Shown: piece by piece, positions 45,596 through 56,920 of the stretch
Numbering within the stretch: the first letter of the stretch is position 1
How the letters are laid out: the number at the start of each line of letters is the position of its first letter
Source of the DNA: Phlegmacium glaucopus
Taxonomy: Eukaryota > Basidiomycota > Agaricomycetes > Agaricales > Cortinariaceae
Assembly: GCA_015039465.1 (NCBI GenBank)
Contig: MU130533.1
Location: forward strand, 186,001-250,000
Length of the DNA: 64,000 nt
Reading direction: 5' to 3'
Translations under genes and position numbers: made by a program
The notes under the pieces: model-generated
What the model was told of the DNA's origin: nothing
What the model saw: only the letters and a program-made list of their open reading frames with translations
The model's database searches: none

Positions 45596-45818
45596 CTTCA
45601 AAAATCGCAAGTGACAATGCGTCGGTTGAAATTTTGTTGTACTACTCAGTATCTATGTAAATCCTATCATTCAAATCATTGCTGCAAAGAAAACAATAGA
45701 ATCTAAAAGCTAGCTTGCAAATTGTTATGGGAGTCGGCTCGGAAAGTTGCAGGACAACAAACCACAATAAAGGCTCAAATTTCTGTCCTTTCGTTGTTGT
45801 GTATATCCATCATTACAT

Positions 45819-46660
45819 ATGGCAGTATGTTTCTTTTTCTGGCTCACAAGCTACATTAATGATGTCTATTGATCTAGAGTCGCTGTACTGCTACTCTAAG
45901 GACATTTTCGAGGTCCACATCGTCCTGTCGGTATGGTGGCACTCCCTGAACCACATGGCATTAACTAACATGTTTCTCGACCAGTAGTTCATGGACAATT
46001 AATTCTGCAAGACGGCTGGCGACAGCAACCGAGGCTCAAAAGTCTACTCCCTCTGTCCCACCTCCCGTGGTCCCTGTTGGTGACCCAACCATCACGAGAA
46101 TTGTAGACGATATATCAAGCCTAACACTGCTTCAAGCCGCGGACCTCGTCTCCCTTCTGAAGGTACGCGATATCCAACTCTTACTTATTGAGAATAAATT
46201 TTCATTTACTTTATTCCATAGTCACGGCTGAACATCCAAGAAATTGCTATGCCAGTAGCATCCGCTGCTCCTGTAGCCCAAGCCGATGCCCTGTCAGATG
46301 AACCGGCTGCTGTTTGTATCAATCGTCTTCAACCATGCCCCCAATGTGCTGATAGATGAGAAATAGGAAAAACCCAAGGAGAAAACCGTCTTCAACGTGA
46401 AATTAGAATCCTTTGATACTGGTGCTAAACCAAAAGTCATTCGCGAAGTCAAGGCAATGGTGCCTAACCTGAGTCTTATTGAGGTACGTTTACACTTTCT
46501 TCACACTATCATTTTTGAAAGACTCGCCACCGTTCCTATTCAGGCCAAAAAGTTTGTCGAATCATTACCAAAAATCCTCAAGGAGAATCTCTCCAAAGAC
46601 GATGCTGAAAAGCTGCAGAAGACATTTGAGGCGATCGGTGCCGTTGTCAAACTAGAATAA
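45819..46660 (+). CDS. MRPL12: Mitochondrial ribosomal protein bL12m (L7/L12)
   Basis: The first coding exon is only ATGGCA (45819-45824), spliced to SRCTATLRTFSRSTSSC and then RSSWTINSARRLATATEAQK. Together these form a good mitochondrial presequence rich in Arg, Ser and Thr. The mature N-terminal dimerisation domain is ITRIVDDISSLTLLQAADLV, SLLKSRLNIQEIAMP. After an Ala-rich hinge the C-terminal factor-binding domain begins EEKPKEKTVFNVKLESF and continues with KPKVIREVKAMVPNLSLIEA and KKFVESLPKILKENLSKDDA. It ends EAIGAVVKLE. The L7/L12 C-terminal domain (K.xVIKxVR..xLGLKEAKxxVE-like, GAxVELK end) is clear. It recruits translation GTPases on mitochondrial ribosomes. Confidence 0.93.
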
Positions 46661-46982
46661 TCTTTCCGTGAATTTTCAATTCATTATATAGATTTTAAAA
46701 ATTTATAACATTGCGTATCGCAAGCAGGACTAGTCAGCTACATTTTGCCGCGTCATAAACGTCGACCATCGTTCGATGACATCAAATTTACTGTTGGATA
46801 TCCCGACATTGCCAGACGTTCTATTTTGTTTTCGAAGATATTTTGTCAGATAATATTATACTTTACAAAGGATCGTCCTTCAGAAAAGTAAACTAATGAA
46901 CAAATATGTATGCGGCACAATGAGTAGCATGAGAAATGCAATTGCAATGGTGTAACTTGGTGAAAAAGGTGTTTGGGACAAA
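46661..46982. other. Convergent 3' intergenic region
   Basis: 322 bases between the stop codons of bL12m (+) and Not3/Not5 (-). AT-rich, no gene recognised. Confidence 0.6.
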
Positions 46983-49900
46983 CTAATCCTCAGATAGATA
47001 CCGATACTCAAAACGGAAATCACTCTTTTTCCGTTGACACCATGAGCCTTCCCAGTCGAAATAAACATAGACTCCTTGCTCGTATTCTTCTGTGATAGCT
47101 TGAGGTTCCGAGTGACGCTGGAACCAGGTTAGGTATTTCACATGGAAACGCCATGACTGGCGCTTCAACTCTTTAGCCGCCAAAAATCTAAAATCGGTGA
47201 GTGTACCGGCCTACAAAACTACCCAAAGTACATACTGTTGATATGTGCCTGGAAGGTAGTAGAAGACCCAGAACAACGTCTCTACATCCAGTTGCGAAAA
47301 GACAATAGGCGTGCCCAGTGATGGTTGAGGAGCCTGGGGATAATACGGTGCAGTTTGGAAAGGATTGCGCGGAACATAGTACTTGGGCCTTTTGCAAAGA
47401 AGTGATCAAAAAGACATATAATCCATCGCGACGTCAAAACCTACTTCTCAGTATCCTGTGGCTGCGGTACACTTGAATAACTGCCTTCGAGCATCTTATG
47501 TACTTGGTCGAGGTTGTGTGCACGTAGCGCTGATAAAAATGGCATCTCTAGGTTGACCAAATTAGAGAGAGAGAAATTCATACCCTTTTGCTTCACGCTT
47601 TCAAACGACACCACTAAGTCCGACAAAGACCCCGGGAAAGTTGAGGGCAGGCTGGGGCGTTGCTGAGGTACCTGCTGAGAGGATGGTGGGGGTGCGAAAT
47701 TTTGAGATGTCTGTGAAGTCCCCGTCCCCCCCGATTGCTGTTCCGCTTGAGGTACCTTGACTCCGGGAGGAAACATGGGCGGCTGTTGTGTTTGTTGTGG
47801 AGCTGGCAAAGGTGACTTGGTTCTCGCAACGGCACCCATTGTGTATTGTTGGAGTTGTTGAGGCAAAGGTGAAGGACCTGATACTGGAGGCGCTTGCTCC
47901 TGAGGTTGCACAGATTGTGAGCCATTAGCTTGAGGTTGTGCCTGAGGCAGTTGCTGAGTTTCAGTCGCCAATATGGGCTGTATCAACTGGTGACAGTCAG
48001 GAAAATCAAGAATTTATGGAAAGAAGAGCCAGATCATACAGCAGCGCTGGGGGTCTGATCAGAGATCAAAGGGGAGGACACAGAATCTGTTGACGCGTTG
48101 AAACTTCGAACTCATTATCAAACATATTAACAGACCTTTCGGAGGCGCATCCTCTTGTTGTGGCGAGAGGGGTGGCTTGCCTGCCGCAGATATCGCCTCT
48201 GACAACGCCGGTGATTCTTGACCAGAATAAAATGATCCATCTAGTTGCTGTGAGGCCGATGCTGCCGATGATAGCATAGGGCTTGTAACAGAGAGTTGTG
48301 TTAGACTAGGAGAGGATACAACTGCCATTTGTTGGTCTTGTAATGCTACCAGGGGCGCTAATACTGGTGGGGTTATTGGGGGAGCAGTTGAGGGTGTTGG
48401 CGGAGGATTTGAGGATGCTGCTACCACAGGCGCTGGAACTAATGTTATTGCAGACAAAGATGAAGACGACGAAGGAGCAACTGCTGCAGCTGCTGCGGTT
48501 GCATAGCGTATTGGCGGCAAGACGGCAGGCGCTGCGGGACGAGATGCTGGAGGCGGCAAGCCAGCTTTGAGGATGGTGGCCATAGGTTGTTGGGCAAAGT
48601 TTAAATTTGGAGGGGGTTTGGCTATTGGAAGGAGATGAATCCAGAGGAATAGGAGGTGCTAGTGACAACATACTATCCACAGATTGCTCTAGAAAGGGAG
48701 CCGTACAAGTCAACAAAAGCTTGAAACAAAAATAGACGCCCACTGACTGCGTAATTGTAGAGATACGGATGCTTTCTTTAATATGGGACTATCATCACGC
48801 TTGCTGCTTGCCACGCTTTCTTCATCGTGTTTCTTCGTCGGACGGGACGGAGGATCTAATAATATGGTCAGCAACATTCTTTCCAAAGATTGACGTACGC
48901 GAACCTTCGCTTGCCTCATCTGAATCTTCCGTATCACCGTCATCTGCAGCAAGACCGAACTTCTCTTCTTCCTCATCGAGGTGGAATTCGTCGTATATAC
49001 CTTCATCTTCGTCGAAATTTTCTTCCTGTAATCACAAATCGAGTCAACTTTGTCCATTGGAGTATTGATTCAATGCGAACCGTATTGCCGTCAACAAAAT
49101 ACCCCACGTCCTCCTTCAAGTCACCCATTTTATCCAATGGTAAAGAGCCATTGTTCAGCATCCGTAGGACAATTTCCAAACGACCGATATGCCACTTTCG
49201 TCGATCATTGAGATGCTCTAGCTGCTCCAGTCGACCGGCGTTACTTGAACCACCCTTGTTCCTCTTCTTGCCAGCCCCTTGAAGTGCCTCAACTTCGGCC
49301 TCTGTAGATTCAACCTGCATTTGTAACTCTTCTACCTGATGATTGACCCATTGCATTGCTTCCTCCTTCTCTTGTTCTTTGGGGTCAAGTTTTGCAGCTT
49401 GTATCAGCCCCTCCTTGGAAAAAGCTTTCGTCTTCATTTCCTTTTCACAAGCTTTGAATTTCTCCATTTGCTGTTCATCACAACGAGATAGATGAGTACG
49501 AGCGCTGACCCAAGCAAGAGAATCAAATAGAATATTGCGGACGAGCCGCAAAGAAAGAAACATTAGGATAGTAAAACCAATAAGGAGTTACGTGCCAGTC
49601 AGAGACCGCGTGTCGAAAGCGAACGACACGAGGATGACGCGCTCCCCTGACATGCGTACTTGCATGCAACCGCATGTTTGGAACAGGTGGGTATCTCACC
49701 GTCTCAATTAACCTTCTATTCTCCAACAGCGCAGACTTGTCCTTGATATCATTGCTCGCAACCCAAGTTTTGATTTGATCTCGTAGGCGCTGGAGCTTCT
49801 TAATTTGTGTTTTCAAATCTAGTTCTGACTTTTCTTTCTGAGTCTGATTAGTGGAGGCTTGCATTTTGTCGTATATACTCTCAAAGAGCTCCACGCCTTC

Positions 49901-50010
49901 CGCGACTTTCTTCAATGTCCGGTCAATTTCGGCTGGCCATCGCTTGACATAAGTAGCTGTATTTTACAAAGGAAGATTCTATACTGACTTTGCAGTTTTC
50001 TTGCGGCCAT
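46983..50010 (-). CDS. NOT3: CCR4-NOT complex subunit Not3/Not5
   Basis: Subunit of the deadenylation and transcription complex. A short first exon MAARKLQ (50008-50010 start) joins [20 protein letters not shown]. The Not3 N-terminal coiled-coil domain runs through [60 protein letters not shown] and [20 protein letters not shown]. An acidic block ([20 protein letters not shown]) and a long Ser/Pro/Gln-rich linker (47.4-48.6 kb) follow. The C-terminal NOT box ends [20 protein letters not shown] and [20 protein letters not shown], then [11 protein letters not shown]. The WFQRHxEPKxITxEYExGxYxYFD signature is diagnostic. The gene has several introns in the linker region, whose exact exon ends are uncertain. 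Confidence 0.93.
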
Positions 50011-50944
50011 GGCGAACGATGGACGAAGATGAGCTGTCGACTGTTCTTTGAGACTGGTCCAACTTGAAGTATGCCTTTGTTTGCAAAAGGTCAAGATAAT
50101 TACGTAATAAGGAATTACTTCTCTTATCAACTTACTTGCTCTTCAAACCTTTTATCAAGAAGCAACTGTGTATAAGTAAACTGGAAGTTGAATACACCCT
50201 AGTCTTAATTGAATCTAAGTATATCTTGTAAATTTGCGGTTTTCCGAGACCTAGGAGAGGCTCTATTAAGTCCAAATCACAAAAAAAGGCACAAAAAGTG
50301 GCGGAAACATTTGCATATTTTCGAAAATAGGATGGCGCGTGCATGAAATTATCTAACTTCTTTTTTGGTCCTGGCCTTTATATCTATCCTAGTGAAAGTC
50401 AGCCTACAATACTATTGAAATATTAGGAGACTGCGAGTGCTCATTCCATAGTTCTTTGTATAGCTTACCCCATTAGTTATTTGCGGATCCTATGGTATCT
50501 AGTCATACATTTGCCTCGCGAGCCCGCCCCAGGGACAAATACATAATCTTATTTTTTATAGATATCGTCGGAAGATCTTCTGTTGATTTTCCCTTTGACC
50601 ACTCTAGATCTATCACCTGGACTATGTTTTCCTAATCCGGGCCATCCCGACTTGATTGCAGTTTAGTAGCATTCCGCGTCATCCAAACAGAAATGAATCA
50701 GGGTCACATGAAATGTTAAATATAGAACGTGGGCTTGATTTTTTATCCAGATTCCATTTTCTTCGCCTCCTATTTTCTCTCTTACTTACCTAGTGAGGTG
50801 AGTTACTTATATAACGTAGTTAGCAAAAGGTTACTCAATTCCATAACATATTGACAATTAGACAGATTGGGATGAACACGTGATTGATAACAGTCAAAAT
50901 AATAGAGCCTGGACTTAGTGACTGCATTCCGTCTCTCTCTCACC
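50011..50944. promoter_or_regulatory. Divergent promoter region between Not3/5 and Bem1
   Basis: 934 bases between two divergent start codons. AT-rich, no gene recognised. The minus-strand frame at 50132-50344 is an ORF in the likely leader of the Not3/5 gene without features of a real protein. Confidence 0.5.
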
Positions 50945-53048
50945 ATGAAGTCTTTACGAAAGTCATTAACCAATAACAGGGAATCTTCCCGCCCACAGAT
51001 ATCAACCCCTCTCCCACTACCGGCAGTCTCAAAGCCACCATCTGCCATTTTACCTCCTCAAAAAGTTATCCGAGCACTCTCTGCTTACAGATCGCAGGCA
51101 CCCCAGGAACTATCCTTTGGAAAGGGCGACTTTTTCTACGTTCTCAAAGATGCAGATGACTCAGACAGCTGGTACGAGGCACATAACCCAGTTACAGGCG
51201 CACGAGGCCTTGTTCCCCGAACTATGTTCGAAGAATTTGGCAAAAGCGCCGCACCGTATGTACTATCTTATCTTTCAACTTTTCATTATTTAATATTTGA
51301 TATCTAGAGCGCGTACTTCCAGAGCTGGGCCACAAATCCCTCAATCTCCCCTACTTTCGCCAGGGCGACCAGAGTCTGGAAATCCACCTCCCAAGACGCC
51401 AGTCTTCTATGCGATAGTTCTCCATGACTTTGTGGCGGAAAGAGCAGATGAACTTGATGCCAAACGGGGAGATCTAATCACAGTTGTCGCGCAATCCAAC
51501 CGCGAGTGGTTTGTTGCGAAACCAATTGGTCGCATTGGTCGACCTGGTCTTATCCCAGTTTCGTTCGTTGAGATTCACGATCCATCTACCGGAAAAGCTA
51601 TTCCTGATGTTGAAGGCCTCATGGATCGCGGAGAACTCCCAAAAGTTGAAGATTGGAAACGAGCCATGCTCAATTACAAGCAAAATAGCATCGCTCTGGG
51701 CGTTATTGACGCTCCCACCCGGCCACCCGTTCCGAGCACCCCTTACATACCACCAACGGAGAAAAATTCTTTGCCTAAGGCAGGTTCTTCGCGCGCTGAC
51801 TCTCCAGAACCTCTTCCTGACGGTATACTTCTCTCCGCGGATGTAATTTCTTTCCATTGCGAGATGGAACAATATTGGTTCCGAATTGACGCAATATACC
51901 AACCTTACAATCGTCCTGGTCAAACCAAGCTCCCTCCCTCTAAGCAACTTATCCTCTTCAGAGTGTACGATGATTTCTACGACTTCCAAGTCGCCTTATT
52001 AGAAACGTTTCCCCGAGAAGCTGGCCGAGAACCCCCAGAACCCCGAACACTGCCTTATATGCCTGGACCCGCCCAGACTGTTGACGAAACATTGACAGCA
52101 ACAAGACGAAGTGAGCTTGACGACTACGTACACAACCTGTGCAATTTGGGCAAAACAGGGGGCAGATATATTCTTGAGCATCTTGTCGTCCGAAAATTTC
52201 TTTCCTTGAAACCCGGCGACGTTGAAAACGACGGAGAGCCGCGAACTCGGGAAATTGAGGCAATCTTCAATAACGAGAACGAAGACGAAAACGAAACACC
52301 AACTGATATATATGGTATTGATGATTATGGCATTGATGATTATGGCATTGATGAACAGATGGAGCGGATGAGGGTACGAGACGACGGGCGTAGCGGTGGA
52401 TCTGATTACGAGGACGAGGGATATATTCCATCTCTGCAACGGAAAATGCATGATCGGGAAAGAAATCCCTACGAAGATTCTAATTCCCATCTCCACCTCC
52501 ATAAACTTGCTCAAAACCATCAGCGATCAGACTCGGCAACATCCTTTAACAAACCTTCATCTTTAAATTCGCGATCAAACTCACCACAGTACAGAGAACG
52601 CAATGGATCGCCGCAACCAGTCCGCAATGGCGATTATTCCAATGGTCAATCTCGATGGAATGACAATGGTTACCACCACGAAAATAACCCTGGTCGATCA
52701 TCTGAATCCACCCGAAGTTCACAGGCCATTTCTTCACGTTCAAGATCACACTCAATAGCAACGACCACCAACCTCAATACACCACCTATATCTTCAGGCA
52801 ATCCTCAAACGGCATTTGTGAAGATCAAAATTTTCGATCGAGTAGCAGATGATTTGATTGCAATCAGGGTGCACCCAAAGGTGACGCATGTGGAGCTGAT
52901 GGATAAGGTACAAGCACGTTTGGGAGGCGATGTAGGGAATTTAAGGTATCGAGACAGCCTCACCAACACGTACGTTGGCCTTGATTCAGACGACGAGCTA
53001 CGAGCATGGATGGAGGGAACAGATAAACACGTACTCTATGCCGGCTAA
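50945..53048 (+). CDS. BEM1: Polarity scaffold Bem1/Scd2 (SH3-SH3-PX-PB1)
   Basis: Scaffold that gathers Cdc42, its exchange factor and PAK kinase at growth sites. Two exons (50945-51255 and 51308-53048) give 683 residues. The first SH3 is at about residues 40-95 (VIRALSAYRSQAPQELSFGK, GARGLVPRTMFEEF). The second is at about 140-200 (AIVLHDFVAERADELDAKRG, REWFVAKPIGRIGRPGLIPV). The PX domain is near 285-400 (FRIDAIYQPYN, LFRVYDDFYDFQVALLETFP, RKFLSL), for phosphoinositide binding. The C-terminal PB1 domain is near 600-680 (FVKIKIFDRVADDLIAIRVH, LRYRDSLTNTYVGLDSDDEL), which binds Cdc24. The linker includes a threefold YGIDD repeat. The domain order is exactly that of Bem1. Confidence 0.95.
52311..52355 (+). 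repeat. Threefold 15-base tandem repeat (YGIDD) in BEM1
   Basis: Three successive 15-base units, TATGGxATTGATGAx, encode YGIDD-YGIDD-YGIDE between the PX domain and the Ser-rich linker of Bem1. The first and later copies differ only at the third base of the Gly codon and at the last codon. Near identity at the DNA level indicates recent in-frame duplication. Confidence 0.95.
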
Positions 53049-54026
53049 CATTCCTAGGAGTCGTTACTTGGCTTGTTCTTTTCGACAAGTTCCCCTTTTG
53101 TTTTGTGGTAGCTTACTGCTGATGTTTCCTTATTGTGGCAGAGTTGCCGTTTATAATTTCTGTATTGGATCGAGCATTGTACGATAGAGGGGGCAATTGA
53201 ACAATGTTGTACAAGTTCTCGTGCGCACAATTTGTTGAAAATTTATCTAATTTCTGCATGCGCTGCTGACTACGGTCATGTCACTTCGCCAATCGAATTG
53301 CCAGGCTCGGAGCTTTTCGACAGGAATCGTACAAGCGCATGGAAAAGCTAGAAGGCTGCGTTTTACATATCCGAGTCGAGGATTTGCGGATTGTGGCGCG
53401 CCAATTCCCAGGACTCGGATGGATAACAACTCGTGTCGACCTACTCGACATCTATCACTGCGGCCAACGATTAAATTCAATGTCTCGAGTGGTTCTGCGA
53501 TTGATTTTATGTGCTGAGACTGGGATGGAATTACTTCAACTTGCAAATGGCTAAGTAAGACCGCATGGCGAAAAGAATATTTGAGCTAGCTCCCCAGAGA
53601 CATTCTATGAAAGAAGGCAGGGGCATGCATCTCAACGCAATTTTACGTGTCCGATTTGCGCTAAAGTGGTGCTGAACTTCATTCTCGGTCGAAATTGGAA
53701 TCCGAAACGCCCAATTAAATAGACACAGTCTTCCTGACCCCGTCTACAGCCGACAACATCCACCAACCCACGCATTAGAAGATTCTGGGGAACGAAGGTG
53801 ATGCCAACCCGTTCTTTGCTTAGAAAAAAAAAGACGAGGTATACACTACTGAACGGATCGGAGCAATGCCACGTACGTATAGAATTTCGAGCAGCAAGGA
53901 TCTTGACTGATTTCCTGGGCTTCTTGTAGTATTCCGCCTCCTTTAAGACCTGAAAGCACGGATTGCAGAGGATCTGTTCCTTTTGCTCCTTGCAAGTCCC
54001 TTCCACAGCCTGGTTTACCAATTATT
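53049..54026. other. Intergenic region
   Basis: 978 bases between Bem1 and the DUF6534-like gene, both on the plus strand. ORFs up to 129 codons exist on the minus strand (53632-54021) but show no recognised domain. Presumably Bem1 3' UTR plus promoter. Confidence 0.5.
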
Positions 54027-55950
54027 ATGGCTGAATTTCCTGGTCCTGTCATTGTCCATAACACGTGCGTCTTAAGCCCTCCTGATTTTTTGTGAAAGTT
54101 GACTCCTCCTCAGAATGGGTGCTGCATATGTTGGCGTGGTCTGTGCCGGAATGTGAGTACTGACAGGATAGTATATTCTGGGAAATAGCTCATCATCGGA
54201 TTTTTGTTAGGCTATACGGAGGTAGGCTATCTGGGATGCGCTTTGTGGGTTCCTCACTCACGTTAGAACAGTATCCTGCGTGCAAACGTGGTATTACTTC
54301 TTCAAGTATCGTCAGGACGTTTGGTACATCAAGGCCCTTGTAAGTAGCTATACCAAAATTCATGATATTGTTATTTCATAACCCTTAGGTCGCCTCTGTC
54401 TTCGCGTTTGATACTGTCCATCAGATTCTTATCTCTCATACAGGTTAGTCTGACCCATTCCAATAATCGACATCGACTACCTCACTAATCAACTGATAAA
54501 ATACCTCAAGTATATCACTATTTGGTCTCAAATTATAATAACCCAGCGGTACTCGCGGATATGGTGTGGTGCGTTTCATCTATGCCGCCACGCACTTCGC
54601 AGGCCTCATCTTTTTCAGGAGTATTCTAGTATGTCTAAATACAGTACGGTCATTCTAGCGTTCGTTGATCATCAGGACAGCTCGAAGTTTTGTTCAATGT
54701 AAGTATGATTGATTTCGTATTTATAATAAAATGATAGCTTATGAATACTTAGGGATTCATTGGATTACTAGTACAAGGGTAGGTGACCGTTCACCTTTTT
54801 ATACGTCACTTCTTCGCTCAGTTTAAATTTTCCAGTTTCTTGACGTTGAGAGTCTGGAGATGTGCGTTATTTTGACTTCGATGCGTCTCGTTCGTTGATA
54901 TGTTACTAGTAAGCGGCAACAATGTTCCCTTGACTGCCGTGGTGGTAAAGCACTTCACGATTTGCTAATGCATAGTTACTAACCATATGATCTCGAAGGG
55001 CACTCTGGTACTCGCAGGATTTGGTAAAGTTTTCCCCCCCTTCGTAACATCAGTCTGACTGACCCTGCAACAAGGCTGTTCCGTCGGTATGCTTTCCACT
55101 AATCCTCGGGATTTTATCCATTGAAACTACTGGATGGTACAGCATTCACAGTTCAATCGTAAGTGTATATGACTGCTTTCATCACACGATAGTCATTTCG
55201 CATCTTTAGCATGAAACTAAGGACGTGGGCTGAATTGAAGGAGTTAAAGGTTGGCACATTCTAACGTTAATGGATACATATTCATTAATGCTAGGGACTT
55301 TCTATGGCGGTTAACCTACTTGGCGTGGTTGTGGACGTCCTCATTGCCGCGGCTTTGTTCTATTTTCTGCGTAGGTCTCGAACTGGCTTCAAGAAGTAAG
55401 TGTCGATTAAAGCTTGGACCATTCGATATCCTTACGAATTAAACTAGATCGGACACTATGATCAGTCGCTTGGTGGGTTACATTACTCCATTGGTCACTG
55501 GCTGTTAATTTCGCGTAATCGTCATAGATTATGTTCACCGTTAGCACTGGATTTTTAACGAGTATCTGCGCAATTGCTTCTTTAGTTTCAGTGAGTTTCC
55601 AATCACCTTGCTTATTTATTTTATTTGATGTTGCTTAAGATATTGGTGTGGGGACAAACCCTCATTTATGTCGCATTCTACTTCAGTTTGGGACGCCGTA
55701 AGTCTTCGAAAAATGCGGCTAGTCTTCCCTGTAAGGGTACTTACGGAAAATAGTTTACAGTAATTCGGTGCTTGCCACTTTAAATGCTCGACAGAGCATT
55801 CGGGGATTGGGCGAAGATAGCGATGAACTCTCGTTCTCGTTACAGAGTATATCGAAAAGGCAAAGAACGAATAACTCAACGGTAACTGATTCTCATTGCC
55901 GTCATATATCTAATCTGACAAACGGATTCAGAGATCAAATATTTCTATAA
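54027..55950 (+). CDS. DUF6534-like multi-pass membrane protein
   Basis: About a dozen short exons. MAEFPGPVIVHNT (ATG at 54027) is spliced to MGAAYVGVVCAG, a micro-exon MLYGV, then SCVQTWYYFFKYRQDVWYIK. Further pieces are VASVFAFDTVHQILISHT, VYHYLVSNYNNPAVLADMVW, a second micro-exon SIL, LEVLFNGFIGLLVQGFLTLR and LSGNNVPLTAVV. The last are GLSMAVNLLGVVVDVLIAAA, LFYFLRRSRTGFKKSDTMIS, IMFTVSTGFLTSICAIASLV and YVAFYFSLGRVYSNSVLATL. The LNAR.S.R end plus NSxLATLNARxxIR is the family signature. The long tail ends RDQIFL. The family is expanded in basidiomycetes and of unknown function. Two exons are only 10-11 bases. Confidence 0.82.
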
Positions 55951-56920
55951 AGATTGACACGATGAATGAATTTATGCGAGAGCGAGGAGTTCTGGAAGAC
56001 CTAGCAGAGCCTGAGGTCCGTTCATTCGGTGAATGTCTTGGTCAACTGAAGTAAAACCCAAACCTTGTTTTCTATAGTCTGCCGTCACACGAACTGGCAT
56101 GTCCTTTTGATGTTTTTGGTTGTAGGATTTAGTTGTGCGGGGTGCGGAGTGGCTCACCTAGCTTTTTGTGTACCATAAATCAAGTGGAATTCTCGGTGGA
56201 AAAATGTCTATGTACACCGTTCATTAGTATCATGCTCTTTTACCTAAGTCAGAGGGCAGGAGCTTATCGGGCCGGAGAGGCACCTTGAGGATCTGTCGAA
56301 AAAGACAATCAGTGTGTTAGAACTGGCGCCTTGCGTTCAAGTTCGTGGCGAGTGGATCTCGCATTCTGGCAACTTCAAGGTTGACAGGTCTACCTCTTTT
56401 ACAAATCCTCTGACTCTGCAAATCTCGAAATGGTAACTCTGGAACAATGTCTAAGAGACCGCAAGGCATTTTAGAAGCATATTTTTATGGCTAAAGACCA
56501 GATTCGCCACCCATCTAACCTGATAGTTTCGAGAAGAAATACATCTGGCCGAACAAGCGCGATTCATACGGACAATCTGGTAGATCTTTGCAAGAGTATG
56601 TGTCTCTTCCAATCCTGTCGTGGTGATGCCAGTGTGCGAGAGTGAAAAATAAAGTTATGTCTGTTGCAGCCTCGTGGCCTTTCTGACGCTCGTATCAGCA
56701 ACGCAGGTACCAAACCGCGGACCTTCGATAGTAATTTGGACTGCTGGATCTAGGACTCGAAGGCACAAAATCTCGTCCCGTGAACCGAATTTGGATTGAT
56801 CCTATCCGAGTCTCTGGTAGTCCCTCCTCGAAAACTTATTTAAAGCCGTAAACTTGCCATTGCTATGCAGACTATCCACGCTCCTTTTAATTTTCTTCAA
56901 GTTCATCTGTCGACGCTGCT
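55951..56920. other. Intergenic region
   Basis: 970 bases between the DUF6534-like gene and the P450 gene, both on the plus strand. No recognisable gene, repeat or RNA. Contains the P450 promoter. Confidence 0.5.

Noticed and set aside
48306..48743. Alternative-frame Ser/Cys-rich minus ORF in Not3/Not5
   Set aside because: It overlaps the low-complexity linker of the Not3/5 gene; length is explained by the repetitive composition.
53632..54021. Minus-strand ORF of 129 codons upstream of the DUF6534-like gene
   Set aside because: No recognised domain and no convincing start context. It ends next to the plus-strand start.
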